Positions 8,970-18,231 are shown, numbered from the stretch's first letter. The stretch is 64,000 nt of DNA from Tsukamurella asaccharolytica (GCF_007858435.1 NZ_VIGW01000003.1:124001-188000); one strand, 5' to 3'. Notes: a model not told the origin generated them from the sequence alone. A program made the numbers and translations.

Positions 8970-9758
8970 ATGGAGCTGAGGTCTGCACGAGTTCTGATCA
9001 CGGGAGCGAGCGGCGGGCTCGGGCCGGCGCTGGCCACCGCATTCGCTTCGCGCGGCGCCGATCTGGTGCTCAGCGGTCGCCGGGCCGACGCGCTGGAGCA
9101 GCTGGCATCGCGGGTCGGCGGCACGGTCGTGCCCGCGGATCTCAGCCACCCCGATGGCCCCGCGTCTCTGCTCGCCGCCGCCGGCCCGGTGGATGTCGTG
9201 ATCGCCGGAGCCGGTCTGCCGGCTTCCGGTGTGGTGTGGGAGTACACGTCCGAAGAGATCGATCGTGCCATCGACGTCAATCTGAGGGCGCCGATCATGC
9301 TGGCGCGGTTGGCTTCCGATGCAATGCGCGAACGCGGCAGCGGCCATGTCGTGTTCCTCTCCTCGCTGGCGGGTCGGTCCGCCTCGGGCCGGATGGCGCT
9401 CTACAACGCCACCAAGTTCGGGCTCCGCGGTTTCGCTCTCGCGCTCCGGGAGGATCTCCGCCCCGACGGCGTCGGCGTCTCGTCGGTGCTTCCCGGACCC
9501 GTTCGCGATGCCGGTATGTTCGCGGACGCCGGCGTGCGCGTGCCGCGAATCACGACCCGCACCGCCGCCCAGGTCGCTCGGGCCACCGTCCGTGCAGTCG
9601 AGCGAAACCTGGGGGAGGTCGTGGTGGCGCCGTGGTCGATGCGCGCCGTCACGGCATTCGGCGCCGTCGCCCCCCATGCTTCAGCGGCCCTCGCCCGGTA
9701 CACCGGCTCCGCGGCGATGATGACGGCGGTCAGTGAGGGACAACGCGGAAAGCGTTGA
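8970..9758 (+). CDS. Short-chain dehydrogenase/reductase (classical SDR)
   Basis: A 262-residue classical SDR. TGASGGLG (11-18) is the NAD(P) loop, AGAG replaces the usual NNAG near 80, catalytic Ser is in LSSLAGRSASG (about 131), and Tyr145 with Lys149 form YNATK. PGPV follows. It probably interconverts an alcohol and ketone. ATG 8970 is divergent from the monooxygenase GTG at 8925, so both share a 44-base promoter region; this arrangement (SDR plus Baeyer-Villiger enzyme) fits sequential oxidation of one alcohol or ketone substrate, as an inference. A short hairpin (CAACGC/GCGTTG, 9741-9757) overlaps its stop. Confidence 0.92.
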   Translation: MELRSARVLITGASGGLGPALATAFASRGADLVLSGRRADALEQLASRVGGTVVPADLSHPDGPASLLAAAGPVDVVIAGAGLPASGVVWEYTSEEIDRAIDVNLRAPIMLARLASDAMRERGSGHVVFLSSLAGRSASGRMALYNATKFGLRGFALALREDLRPDGVGVSSVLPGPVRDAGMFADAGVRVPRITTRTAAQVARATVRAVERNLGEVVVAPWSMRAVTAFGAVAPHASAALARYTGSAAMMTAVSEGQRGKR

Positions 9759-9766
9759 ACTGCGGA

Positions 9767-11404
9767 CTAGCTCGATGCAGCACCGTCCGCATCGTCACCG
9801 TCGGAGGCACCGTTGTCGACCGAGGTGGACGGCGAGGCATCCGATCCCGATCCGCTCGACGACGGGGTGGAACCCGCGGTGTTCGACGAGGATCCGGACG
9901 TGGCGGAGGGCTGCGAACCCGAATCGCTCGACCCGCTGGGCCCCGGGGTCGACTCGCCGCCGTCGGCTGCCTCACCGGAGCCGCCGGCGCCCGAACCCGA
10001 ACCGGCGTCGGCCGTTCCGGCCGGCGAATCGCCGACCGATACCGGCGTCTGCGCGATGATCGGCGCGACGCTCGTCGACTCCGCCACCTCGGGCTGCGAT
10101 GCATTCGGCGTGGACGGAGTCGCGGCCGGATCAGGGGCACGATGCTTACCCGAATACGACGGCGCGGGCGACGTGTCCGTGCCGGCGACCGTCGACTCGC
10201 TCGCGGCGCGGGACAGCTGGTAGCCGTCACCCTCGGACGAGTACTCCGGACCGTCGAACGCCGCGGCGCCGGCGGAGGTCCTCTGCGGCGCGCCGCCGGA
10301 GGCACCCGAGGACGGCAGGGTCACGGTCGACGTGATGCTGTCGATGAACGTGGTGAAATCCCCGGTGATCGCGTTGATCGTGCCACCGAGGTCGCCCGGT
10401 TCGGGGACGAGCGCGCCGAAGCCGCTGAAGACCTTCTCGAACGACCCCCACGCCTTCTCGAGGTCACTGTTGTCACCGGCGAGCAACCGCTGGTACGTGG
10501 CGTCGATGTCCTTCCAGAGGCGCGCCTGCCCCTCCGGGCTCCACAGCGAGAGCGCGTCGACATCGGGGGCGAGGGGCACCCCCTCCGGGCGTCCGACCCA
10601 GTTGTCATCGGTGAATTCCTGGCCGAAGTCCGTCACTGTGTACCAGTTTCCGAACAGCGGGATCCGCGACAGAGAACCCGGCGCACCCTTCACGCCCAGG
10701 GCCTGACAGGGCAGGCAGTACGTCCCTTCGACGACCGGGTTGAGCGAGTTGAAGGTCGCCGTGACGAGGCGCAGATACGCGTTGACCGCCTGCTCCAGGG
10801 ACGGCACCGCCTTGAACCCCTCGGGATCCTTGGTCAGGCTCTCCCAGACGGCCTGCGGGACACCGAACAGGTTGATCCGCTGGGTGGAATTGGACCACGG
10901 CATCTCGATCGACGGGTCGACGGTGTTGAGCACGGTGCCGTAGGTGACACCCTGGATCAGCTTCCACGGCATCACCTTGAAGTAGGCGGTCCAGTAGGTC
11001 GGGTCCGCGCACGGGGCGGGCGCGCCGGTGCAACTCTCCGTCATCGGGAAGTTGGCCTGGAAGGTCACGTTGATCGGATCCGCAAGCGCCTGCGCGACCG
11101 CCGGGAACGGCACCAACAGCGCCATCAGTCCGTCGATCTTCGCGACGTCCGCCTGGTCGTACCCGAGCACATTGCCCGGCGTGTAGAGCCACCAATTGCC
11201 GCCGAGTTCCAAGGCATCCGAGGTCTTATCGACTCCAGCGATGTGCGACGCCGGAATGTTCGCCAGCCCCTGGATGATATTCGCCGGGATGTTGACCACC
11301 GATCCCGCCATGGCGACCTGCGCGGGTGCGGTAGCGGTGAGAACGCCGGTCGCAGCGGCTGTCGCCACGGCGAATGACGCGGCCGTAGCCCTGGTTGATC
11401 GCAC
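9767..11404 (-). CDS. Secreted protein with low-complexity Ser/Gly/Pro C-terminus
   Basis: A 545-residue protein with a Sec-type signal peptide (short basic MRSTRAT, then AASFAVATAAATGVLTATAPAQV quoted in part; cleavage probably near AQVAMA, residues 28-33). The globular part, to about residue 390, begins with segments such as NIPANIIQGL and GNWWLYTPGNV and contains four cysteines (CTGAPAPC and CLPC), which could form disulphides. About 150 residues of Ser, Gly, Pro, Thr and Ala repeats end the protein, like a wall-spanning or surface tail. I do not recognise the family; its globular part vaguely recalls mycobacterial PE-PPE-associated secreted proteins. GTG 11404 is preceded by GGAGG. It sits between the redox genes and the PKS operon. 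Confidence 0.85.
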   Translation of the reverse strand: MRSTRATAASFAVATAAATGVLTATAPAQVAMAGSVVNIPANIIQGLANIPASHIAGVDKTSDALELGGNWWLYTPGNVLGYDQADVAKIDGLMALLVPFPAVAQALADPINVTFQANFPMTESCTGAPAPCADPTYWTAYFKVMPWKLIQGVTYGTVLNTVDPSIEMPWSNSTQRINLFGVPQAVWESLTKDPEGFKAVPSLEQAVNAYLRLVTATFNSLNPVVEGTYCLPCQALGVKGAPGSLSRIPLFGNWYTVTDFGQEFTDDNWVGRPEGVPLAPDVDALSLWSPEGQARLWKDIDATYQRLLAGDNSDLEKAWGSFEKVFSGFGALVPEPGDLGGTINAITGDFTTFIDSITSTVTLPSSGASGGAPQRTSAGAAAFDGPEYSSEGDGYQLSRAASESTVAGTDTSPAPSYSGKHRAPDPAATPSTPNASQPEVAESTSVAPIIAQTPVSVGDSPAGTADAGSGSGAGGSGEAADGGESTPGPSGSSDSGSQPSATSGSSSNTAGSTPSSSGSGSDASPSTSVDNGASDGDDADGAASS

Positions 11405-11553
11405 GATAAGACCTCCGTGGTTTGGAATCGCAAACGCCCTTGGCGCGGACTATACCGTGGCTCGGCGGGATCCTCTAGCGTCTCGCGAAACCGACAATCC
11501 AGGTACCGGAAACCTCAGAAAGACGCGGGGATTCGCGCTGCCGGCGCGGACGC

Positions 11554-12261
11554 TCACGGTTCGGCCTGCACCCAGTACCTGCGCCCATACTGGTCAAGGT
11601 GAGTGACCTCGCCGACCGGGATGCGGCTCGATGGGCCGTAGCGTCCCTTCGGCCACCCCAGGGGAACGATGCACACGGGCGTCACGTCGATCGGAAGTCC
11701 CAGGATCCGCCGCGCCGCGCCGAGGTTCCACAGCGGCATGGTGATGAGCGAGGCTCCGAGGCCCATCGCGCGCGCGGCGAGCAACAGGTTCTGCACCCCC
11801 GGATAGATCGACCCCCAGTAGCCGCTCTCGGCGACGTGCGGCATGCGCACCATGGCAACGCGCCCCTCCTTCACGCCGAGCCGAAGGCAGGCGACCACCA
11901 ACACCGGAATCTCGGTGAAGTGGTCGACCTGCCACTGCACCGCCTTGGCCATCCGCGCCTTCGCGTCGTCACGCGCCGCGACGCGTCGATAGACCGTGCG
12001 CCAGTACAGGCTCCACGCCTGGCGGTACCGCCTGCCGAGGGCCGCCTTGACACTGGGATCCCGGACCACCAGAAACTCCCACTGCTGCCCGTTCTGCCCG
12101 GTCGGTGCACGCTGAGCGAGCTCGATGCACTGCAGGACGAGTGCGTCGTCCACCGGATCGGGCAGCACACGCCGGATCGCTCGCTGGGTGGTCATCGCCT
12201 CCACCAACGGCATGTCCAGGCGGCCCAGCGCGGTCTCGGTAGACGGAATACGTTCAGACAT
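11554..12261 (-). CDS. Nitroreductase-family flavoprotein
   Basis: A 235-residue FMN-dependent nitroreductase fold. TTQRAIRRVLPDPVDD is the N-terminal FMN phosphate arginine region, AQRAPTGQNGQQWEF (APTGxNxQ type) binds flavin and substrate, and a C-terminal GLGASLITMPLWN followed by VCIVPLGWPKGR is typical of the family. It may reduce nitro, quinone or enone substrates with NAD(P)H. ATG 12261 overlaps the DUF2505 gene by eight bases, so it is the last gene of a three-gene operon with a flavodoxin-like protein. A longer frame upstream is discarded because it overlaps DUF2505 coding sequence. Confidence 0.92.
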   Translation of the reverse strand: MSERIPSTETALGRLDMPLVEAMTTQRAIRRVLPDPVDDALVLQCIELAQRAPTGQNGQQWEFLVVRDPSVKAALGRRYRQAWSLYWRTVYRRVAARDDAKARMAKAVQWQVDHFTEIPVLVVACLRLGVKEGRVAMVRMPHVAESGYWGSIYPGVQNLLLAARAMGLGASLITMPLWNLGAARRILGLPIDVTPVCIVPLGWPKGRYGPSSRIPVGEVTHLDQYGRRYWVQAEP

Positions 12262-12754
12262 GAGTACGGATCCATTCGTCGGTGAACCGCTGCAGATCGG
12301 GAATGTGGGTGCGCAGCGCACCCGCGACCACCCCTTCGATCGGGCCGCCGAGCACCGGAACACGGATCCGGACGTGGCCCTCCATCCGCAGCTCGGAGCC
12401 GCTCTCCGTCGGCCGGAGCGTGGCGCGCGAGGTGCCCTCCCCTGGTGCGCCGTGCACCCGGACATCGATCGTGCCGTCGGCACCGCCGTCCACCGGAACC
12501 CAGTGCTCCCGTGCGATCGCCCGCAGCTCCCGCGGGTACAACTTGGCCACCAGAGGGTGCATGGCCTCGCGCCGGACATCCTGCAGGGTTTCGACGGTGA
12601 CTGCGCCACGGGGGTCCGTCTCCAAGGTCGTCAGTTCCAGACCCCCGCCGAAGCGCTCGAACCGGGCGAGCCAGTAGTCGGGAGATCCGAACGCGGACAT
12701 CACCTGTCGTACGCCCGCCGGCGACGACACCGTCGCCTCGAACTTTCGCACCAT
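12254..12754 (-). CDS. DUF2505 family (SRPBCC-like) protein
   Basis: A 166-residue protein with the START/SRPBCC helix-grip pattern of DUF2505: MVRKFEATVSSPAGVRQVMSAF (quoted here as its opening MVRKFEATVSSP), then DYWLARFERFGG, a central beta sheet, and the C-terminal helix IPDLQRFTDEWIRTH. Members are widespread in Mycobacteriales and are presumed to bind a hydrophobic ligand; no enzymatic role is established. One base separates it from the upstream flavodoxin gene and it overlaps the nitroreductase by eight, so all three are translated together. Confidence 0.88.
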   Translation of the reverse strand: MVRKFEATVSSPAGVRQVMSAFGSPDYWLARFERFGGGLELTTLETDPRGAVTVETLQDVRREAMHPLVAKLYPRELRAIAREHWVPVDGGADGTIDVRVHGAPGEGTSRATLRPTESGSELRMEGHVRIRVPVLGGPIEGVVAGALRTHIPDLQRFTDEWIRTHV

Positions 12755-12755
12755 G

Positions 12756-13514
12756 TCACCGGCCCTCGGTTGGGGCCGTGACCGCGAGCGACGCCGCGAA
12801 TGCGCGCGCCGCCTCCAGGTGCTCCGGTTGCACGTTGGTCGGCGGAACCGTCATCCCGAGGTATCGCTCCCGCTGCTGCCCGGTCCCGAGATAACCGGTC
12901 AGCGCGATCATGGACGCGAGCTGATTGCCGGGGTAGGTCGCATGCATCTCGCCCGCGTACCGTCCGCCCTGCCACTCTCCGAGCCGACGGACCTCGTCCG
13001 CGTTGCCGCGCCACCTGTCCCGGCACGCGACGAACACCGCGAATCGCCGTCCGGCGAGGACGCGGCGCCCGTCGGGCGAGCTCAGGAACGACCGGACGGG
13101 GAGACTGGCGCGGCCCCACCACGTGGGAGACCCGATGCAGACGAGGTCGTACGGACCATCGAACGCCTCCGCGGAGACGGAGATCTCGCCGACCGCCCCG
13201 CGGGCTTGGGCCGGCAGCACGCTGAGCATGTCCGGCCACACCCGGCGGAGCGGGAAGCGCCCGAAACGCCCGGCGTAGCGCGGGTCGGTGAGTTCGATGC
13301 TCGCCCGCACCACCTCCCAGCCGCGCCCGGCGAGTTCGTCACCGGCGGTGTTCACCAGCAGAGCAGCCTGACCCGTGAAGCTGTACGAGAGGAGCAAGAC
13401 CCGGAGCCGACGCTGGGGTTCCGGGCCGGATGGCACGGCACTCCCTCCCGCGTCCGGGACAGACTGTTGGATTTGTCGAATCCCGGCGAACCGAGGTGCA
13501 TTGTCAACGGCCAT
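12756..13514 (-). CDS. Flavodoxin-like protein (NADPH-dependent FMN reductase/flavodoxin fold)
   Basis: A 252-residue protein. After about 35 disordered residues, RVLLLSYSFTGQAALLVNTAG gives the flavodoxin FMN-phosphate loop (SYSFTGQ), and IGSPTWWGRASLPVRSFL is the isoalloxazine-binding loop (GSPTWW). VFVACRDRWRGN is the third loop. It could supply electrons to the nitroreductase encoded two genes downstream. ATG 13514 has an AGGGAGAAGG ribosome site and lies only 16 bases from the divergent methyltransferase ATG, so the promoters of the two genes must overlap or lie in each other's coding region. Confidence 0.85.
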   Translation of the reverse strand: MAVDNAPRFAGIRQIQQSVPDAGGSAVPSGPEPQRRLRVLLLSYSFTGQAALLVNTAGDELAGRGWEVVRASIELTDPRYAGRFGRFPLRRVWPDMLSVLPAQARGAVGEISVSAEAFDGPYDLVCIGSPTWWGRASLPVRSFLSSPDGRRVLAGRRFAVFVACRDRWRGNADEVRRLGEWQGGRYAGEMHATYPGNQLASMIALTGYLGTGQQRERYLGMTVPPTNVQPEHLEAARAFAASLAVTAPTEGR

Positions 13515-13530
13515 GACGTACCTTCTCCCT

Positions 13531-14361
13531 ATGACCGACAAGGCCACAGTCGACCTTAGCGGGGCAGCGCAGACCATGCTCACCACGCTCTATCTCAAAG
13601 CTCTCGACGCTGAGTTCGAGAGTCCTGTCCTGGGCGACAGATTCGCCTCCGATGCAGTATCTAACATCGAATACGACTGGGCCTCGCTCGGAGTGAGCGA
13701 ACGCTGGGCGCCACTCGTCACGGTGCGGACCGCGTTGTTCGACCGGTGGGCGCGCGACTTCCTCGAGCAGCACCCGGACGCCACCGTCGTCCACCTCGGC
13801 TGCGGGCTCGACAGTCGCGTGTTCCGCCTGGCGCCGGGTCCGGAGGTGCGGTGGTTCGACGTCGACTTCCCCGGGGTCATCGACCTGCGCCGCCAGGTCT
13901 ACCCTGCGCGCGACGGGTACCGGTTGTTGGCGAGCTCGGCGACGGATCCCTCGTGGCTGCAACAGATCCCGAATGATCGTCCCACTCTGCTGCTCGCCGA
14001 GGGCATCAGCATGTACCTCACGGAGAGCGAGGGACTCGACCTGCTTCGCGCAGTCGTGGACCACTTCTCCTCGGGCGAGATCCAGATCGACTTCTACAGC
14101 CGGCTGGCGATCCGCACGCAGCGGATGCACAAGCTCAACCGCACCACCGGATCCACGCTGTACTGGGGGGTGGAATCCCCCGCCGACGTGCTGGAGCGGG
14201 TCGCCGGCGTGCGACTGCTCGATCAGCGCACCTTCTTCGACGCGGAGACCTTCGACCGCAACTCCCGCTTGTTCTCCACTGTGGCAGGCGTCGGCCGTCT
14301 GGTGCCCGCCGTCCACCGTGCGCTTCAATACCACCGCTACGGTTTCGGTCCGTCCGACTGA
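13531..14361 (+). CDS. Class I SAM methyltransferase, LCMT/TcmP-like family
   Basis: A 276-residue methyltransferase of the leucine-carboxyl-methyltransferase-like family (PF04072). The SAM motif VVHLGCGLDSR is at 86-96, followed by FDVDFPGVI (acidic ribose-binding residue) and LLLAEGISMYL (motif IV region). Bacterial relatives methylate carboxyl or hydroxyl groups on small molecules, including polyketides. It ends eight bases from the end of papA5 (convergent). In the mycobacterial PDIM region a methyltransferase (Rv2952) makes the phthiocerol methoxy group; this protein could play an analogous part, but it is a different family and the link is inference. A start at ATG 13513 would add six residues; neither start has a clear ribosome site. 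Confidence 0.9.
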   Translation: MTDKATVDLSGAAQTMLTTLYLKALDAEFESPVLGDRFASDAVSNIEYDWASLGVSERWAPLVTVRTALFDRWARDFLEQHPDATVVHLGCGLDSRVFRLAPGPEVRWFDVDFPGVIDLRRQVYPARDGYRLLASSATDPSWLQQIPNDRPTLLLAEGISMYLTESEGLDLLRAVVDHFSSGEIQIDFYSRLAIRTQRMHKLNRTTGSTLYWGVESPADVLERVAGVRLLDQRTFFDAETFDRNSRLFSTVAGVGRLVPAVHRALQYHRYGFGPSD

Positions 14362-14369
14362 TCCCGTCC

Positions 14370-15602
14370 TCATCTGCCACCGGCGAGAGCGGAAAGGTGT
14401 TCGGCGATCGCATCGATCGCCGACCGAGCCACGGGGTCGTGGGTGTGGTACTCGATCTGCAACCGGCCGTCGAAGATCTTGCTGGTGTACATCTCGATTC
14501 CGGAAGCCACCTGGAAGTACAGTTCGCCGTGCACCGCGGTGAGTTCCACCCCCGGAGGGGTTCGCACCGGCGGGATGATCCCGTTGTCGGTCAGCATCAC
14601 AACATCGGGCAGGCCCGGCGGGTTGCCGACGTACGCCGGCCGGAAGTGCAGCAGCGACTGCTGGATCACCCCGTCCGCGAGATCACTGCGGAAGGTATCC
14701 GCGATGTCGCGGCCGAGCTCCAACAGATTCGTGTCCGCGGTGATCTCGGCGAGGTAGGTGGCCACCCCGACAGGATTGGTGCACCCTGTGGCAGACACCG
14801 CCGGCGAGAGCACGTACCGCAGGTCGACCGGATAGACGTACGGGATCGGGACGGCGGTTGCGCCCCTGAGCCTCCACTCCGCGAGAAGAACAGCGGCCGC
14901 GACGATTCCATTGATGCTGACGCGGTTCTCTCGGGATAGCGTGAGCAGCCGGCGAGTGTCGTCGGCGCCGAGCGTGTGCTGCACCATCGGTACCCGGATC
15001 GGGCTGGCGGGTGGTTCCGCGGTGACCGCACGCCGCGACGGCGGTAGGTCGTAGGCGAACATCGCGGGGACGAACCGTTCCATGCCGGACCGGGGCAGGC
15101 GCGCGATTCCCCGTTCCGCGAGTACGTGCTCCAACGGTTCCGCGGCGGGTTGCGGTGGCCCCGGACGGATCTCACCGGTGGTCACCAGGTCGGTGTAGAA
15201 GCCGAAGAGCTCCTCGATCAGGGCGAACTGATGATGGCCGTCGGCGAGAGCGTGATGGACGTACAACGTGGCGGCGGATTCGTCGCCGTCGGTGACCAGG
15301 TGCAGGTGCACCAGCGCCTCACCCTGATCGAACCGGGGCTCCGCACCGACCGTGCCCGCGTCGGCCACGACGATACCCGGATGCAGGAGATCGTCCGCGA
15401 CGATCCGGAACCCGCCGTCACCGTCCGGCTCGATGCGGGAGGCCAGAACCGGGTGCACCTCAAGGAGGGTCTCGAAGGCCTCGCTGAGGGCGTCGACGTC
15501 GACGGGTCCGCGCAGGCGGGCACCGAGCCCGACGAAGTTGTGGGTCTCGGCGAACATCGTCTCGCTCTCCGCCAGGGGGCGAAGGACCGAGGAATCGAAC
15601 AT
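14370..15602 (-). CDS. papA5: PapA5-like polyketide-associated acyltransferase
   Basis: A 410-residue condensation-superfamily acyltransferase. HHALADG at 116-122 is the catalytic HHxxxDG (M. tuberculosis PapA5, 422 residues, has HHCMADG), again followed by HH. The C-terminal segment (NPVGVATYLAE, then VMLTDNGIIPP, then YFQVASGIEMYTS) matches the PapA_C region. PapA5 esterifies the phthiocerol diol with acyl chains taken directly from the Mas PKS. Here it is the last gene of the pps-like operon, 19 bases after drrC, with ATG 15602 behind GAGAGG. No mas gene is visible, so the acyl donor is unknown. Confidence 0.93.
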   Translation of the reverse strand: MFDSSVLRPLAESETMFAETHNFVGLGARLRGPVDVDALSEAFETLLEVHPVLASRIEPDGDGGFRIVADDLLHPGIVVADAGTVGAEPRFDQGEALVHLHLVTDGDESAATLYVHHALADGHHQFALIEELFGFYTDLVTTGEIRPGPPQPAAEPLEHVLAERGIARLPRSGMERFVPAMFAYDLPPSRRAVTAEPPASPIRVPMVQHTLGADDTRRLLTLSRENRVSINGIVAAAVLLAEWRLRGATAVPIPYVYPVDLRYVLSPAVSATGCTNPVGVATYLAEITADTNLLELGRDIADTFRSDLADGVIQQSLLHFRPAYVGNPPGLPDVVMLTDNGIIPPVRTPPGVELTAVHGELYFQVASGIEMYTSKIFDGRLQIEYHTHDPVARSAIDAIAEHLSALAGGR

Positions 15603-15621
15603 CTCTGCCTCTCTTGGGTGA

Positions 15622-16461
15622 TCAGTCTCGGGTACTTGCCCGGCGATAGCCGACGGCGAGCGGAACCGCACACACCGCGATGATGCCCACCGACCACGCG
15701 AGCAGCTCCAGCAACGGAGCCAGCACGGGGCCACCGACTGCGAGGCCGCGCATCGCGTCGACGGTGTTGCTGAACGGTTGGTGTTGGACCACGGGCTGCA
15801 ACCACTGCGGATACTGTTCCAGTGGGACGAATCCGGTGCAGAAGAACATGAAGAGTCCGGACACGAGGGCGGTGGCCTCCACCACGATCGTCTTCGCCGC
15901 GTACACGGCCACCGTCAGGACCGCGACGGCGAAGGCCACGCCGAACAGGACCGGGATCAGCAGCCACCCCAGAACGGCGAGGAGGCCGTTCTCGAAACGC
16001 AAACCCAGCGCGATTCCCGTCACCGTGAGCACCGCGGTCGCCGCGACGATCCGAAAAGCTTCGGCGACCAGACGCGAGGTGACACCGGCCGTCCGGTGGA
16101 TCGGGATCCCCCACAGGCGTGCCAACAGTCCGTTGTCCCGCTCTGCCATCACGCCGAGGCCGCCGACGGTGGCCCCCTGGGTCGCCGCGACCAGGGCCAC
16201 GAGCGGCACGCTACCGGCGAGGGCACTATGCCCTGTCAGGCGCGAGATGCCGTCACCGAGGACGATGTTCAGCGTCACGAGGAAGGCGACCGGAACCAGG
16301 ACGGTCTCGGCCAGAGTAGCCGGGTCCCGGATCCAGCGACGGACTATCCGGCCGGTGAGCAGCCCCGTCTGGCGAACCAGGGCGCGCGGAGATCGCTCGC
16401 TGCGGCGTTCGGACGCGGGCCGCGGCGGCAACGTTCCGGTCGGCGCCGGTGCCGTAGTCAT
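15622..16461 (-). CDS. drrC: ABC-2 exporter permease, DrrC-like
   Basis: A 279-residue membrane protein (DrrC of M. tuberculosis has 276). A disordered N-terminus of about 45 residues precedes six predicted membrane helices; the ABC-2 signature region FFCTGFVPLEQYPQWLQPVVQHQPFSN is near residue 200 (shown in part as VPLEQYPQWL and QHQPFSN), and NTVDAMRGL follows. It forms the exporter with DrrB and the DrrA ATPase, expected to help move the finished lipid across the membrane. ATG 16461 has a near-perfect AGGAGGAG site and overlaps drrB by four bases. Confidence 0.93.
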   Translation of the reverse strand: MTTAPAPTGTLPPRPASERRSERSPRALVRQTGLLTGRIVRRWIRDPATLAETVLVPVAFLVTLNIVLGDGISRLTGHSALAGSVPLVALVAATQGATVGGLGVMAERDNGLLARLWGIPIHRTAGVTSRLVAEAFRIVAATAVLTVTGIALGLRFENGLLAVLGWLLIPVLFGVAFAVAVLTVAVYAAKTIVVEATALVSGLFMFFCTGFVPLEQYPQWLQPVVQHQPFSNTVDAMRGLAVGGPVLAPLLELLAWSVGIIAVCAVPLAVGYRRASTRD

Positions 16462-17258
16462 CGGCTCCTCCTGGCGGCGACGTACGCGTGGAGAGGCACG
16501 AGGACGACGATGAGCCCGACCGCCCAGTAGACGGCGGGTCCGATCACACTCCACGTCGGTGATCCCGCGGCGGTGGTGGAGTCGCCCGCGAGCGCGCGCA
16601 GTGCGAAGACGAATTGCGAAATCGGCTGGTCCCGGACGAATCCCTGGATCCACGCGGGGAAGCGCTCCACCGGCTGCACTCCGACCGACAGCAGGCCGAG
16701 CGTCAGCTGGGGCAGCATCATGAGGTGGGTCGTGGCGTCCGGATTGCGGGTGGCCGTACCGACCAGATCACCCAGGAACGACAGGGTCAGGCCCAAAAGC
16801 AGCGCGAGAGCGACGAAACCCACCGTGTTCCAGATACTTCCGTAGAAGCGAAAGCCGATGACGTGGCCGCACGCCAACGAGATCGCCAGCGCCACCGCGC
16901 ACCGGTACATACTCGCCGACATGCGCGCCGCCATCGGTGTGAGCCGCCCGATCGGCATGGACCGAAAGCGCCGGTCGATCCCCTCGATGGAGTCCGTCGC
17001 GGCCCGGAAGCCTCCGGAGATCGCGGCGAACGAGATCGCCTGGAGCACGATCAACGGCGTGAGATACTGCGCATAGCTGCTCATCTCGGCGGCGTACGCA
17101 CCCATGAATCGTTCGAGGGGGATGTAGAAGCCCACGGTGAACATGACCGAGGCGGCGACCTGTGTGATCAATTCGCCGTTGCGGAGGGACGGCACGATGC
17201 TCCGCACGGTCAGGACCCACCACTGCTGCGCCGGTGAGGCAGTGGGACGCGCCGTCAC
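16458..17258 (-). CDS. drrB: ABC-2 exporter permease, DrrB-like
   Basis: A 266-residue membrane protein with about six helices. GVQPVERFPAWIQGFVRDQPISQF, near the C-terminus, is the ABC-2 permease loop equivalent to that in DrrC (VERFPAW, then RDQPISQ). EGIDRRFRSMPIGRLTP near residue 90 is the cytosolic coupling region. GTG 17258 overlaps the end of drrA by four bases (GTGA) and has AGGAGGTGAC just upstream. With DrrC it makes the membrane part of the exporter; the pair is the standard partner of phthiocerol-type PKS operons. Confidence 0.92.
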   Translation of the reverse strand: MTARPTASPAQQWWVLTVRSIVPSLRNGELITQVAASVMFTVGFYIPLERFMGAYAAEMSSYAQYLTPLIVLQAISFAAISGGFRAATDSIEGIDRRFRSMPIGRLTPMAARMSASMYRCAVALAISLACGHVIGFRFYGSIWNTVGFVALALLLGLTLSFLGDLVGTATRNPDATTHLMMLPQLTLGLLSVGVQPVERFPAWIQGFVRDQPISQFVFALRALAGDSTTAAGSPTWSVIGPAVYWAVGLIVVLVPLHAYVAARRSR

Positions 17259-18231
17259 AATGTCACCTCCTCGCGCTGGAGCACCGGCGCGTCGCCGGTG
17301 AGTGCGAAGAACACCTCGTCGAGCGAGGGTCGACGCAGCGCGACGTCGAGCAGCTCGATCCCGGCCGCGTCGATCCGGGCCACTGCTTCCATCAGGGTCC
17401 GCGTACCGTCCGGAGCCGGGATGGAGATCCGGTCGGATCGCTCGGTATCGGCGCGGTGCCGACCACGGCCCGCCAGTGGTCCGAGCGACGCGGCGATGCG
17501 CTGGAGGTCGCCGCGGTGCCGTGGCACGATCTCACACACCGTGGCCCCCGTCCGCTCCTTGAGCTGGTCCGCGGTGCCCTCCGCGATCACGGTCCCCCGG
17601 TCGATGACCGCGATCCGGTCGCTGAGTGCGTCGGCCTCCTCGAGGTACTGGGTGGTCAACAGAGTCGCGATGCCTTCGTCGCGCAGCTGTGCCACCAGTT
17701 CCCACACCCCCTGTCGGCTGCGCGGGTCCAGGCCAGTGGTGGGCTCGTCGAGAAACACGACCTCGGGCCGAACGACCAGCCCGCACGCGATGTCGATCCG
17801 GCGCCGCATGCCGCCCGAATAGGTGCCGACCCGGCGGTCGGCCGCGTAGTCCAGCTCGAAGCGCTCGAGGAGTTCGGCCGCCCGGGACCGTGCGGCGGCT
17901 TTCCGCAGGCCTTGCAGGCGGCCGAACAGGATCAGGTTCTCGCGGCCGGTCAGCAGCTCGTCGACGGCCGCGTTCTGCCCGGTGAGCATGATCGCGCGAC
18001 GCACGGCCGCCGGATCCTTCGCGACGTCGTGTCCTGCCACGACCACCCGACCCGTCGTCGGTCGCGACAGGGTGGCCAGGATGTCCACCGTCGTGGTCTT
18101 CCCCGCTCCGTTGGGTCCCAGCAGTCCGAGGATCTCCCCCCTGCCCACCTCGAGATCGATTCCGCGCAGGGCGGTGAAGTCGCCGAACGACTTGGTCAGG
18201 TTCTCGACGACCACCGCACGATCGGTCCCGG

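Noticed and set aside
9741-9757. Hairpin CAACGC/GCGTTG at the end of the SDR gene as a terminator
   Set aside because: Only six pairs and it overlaps the coding end. It may help converging genes terminate, but the evidence is too weak to list.
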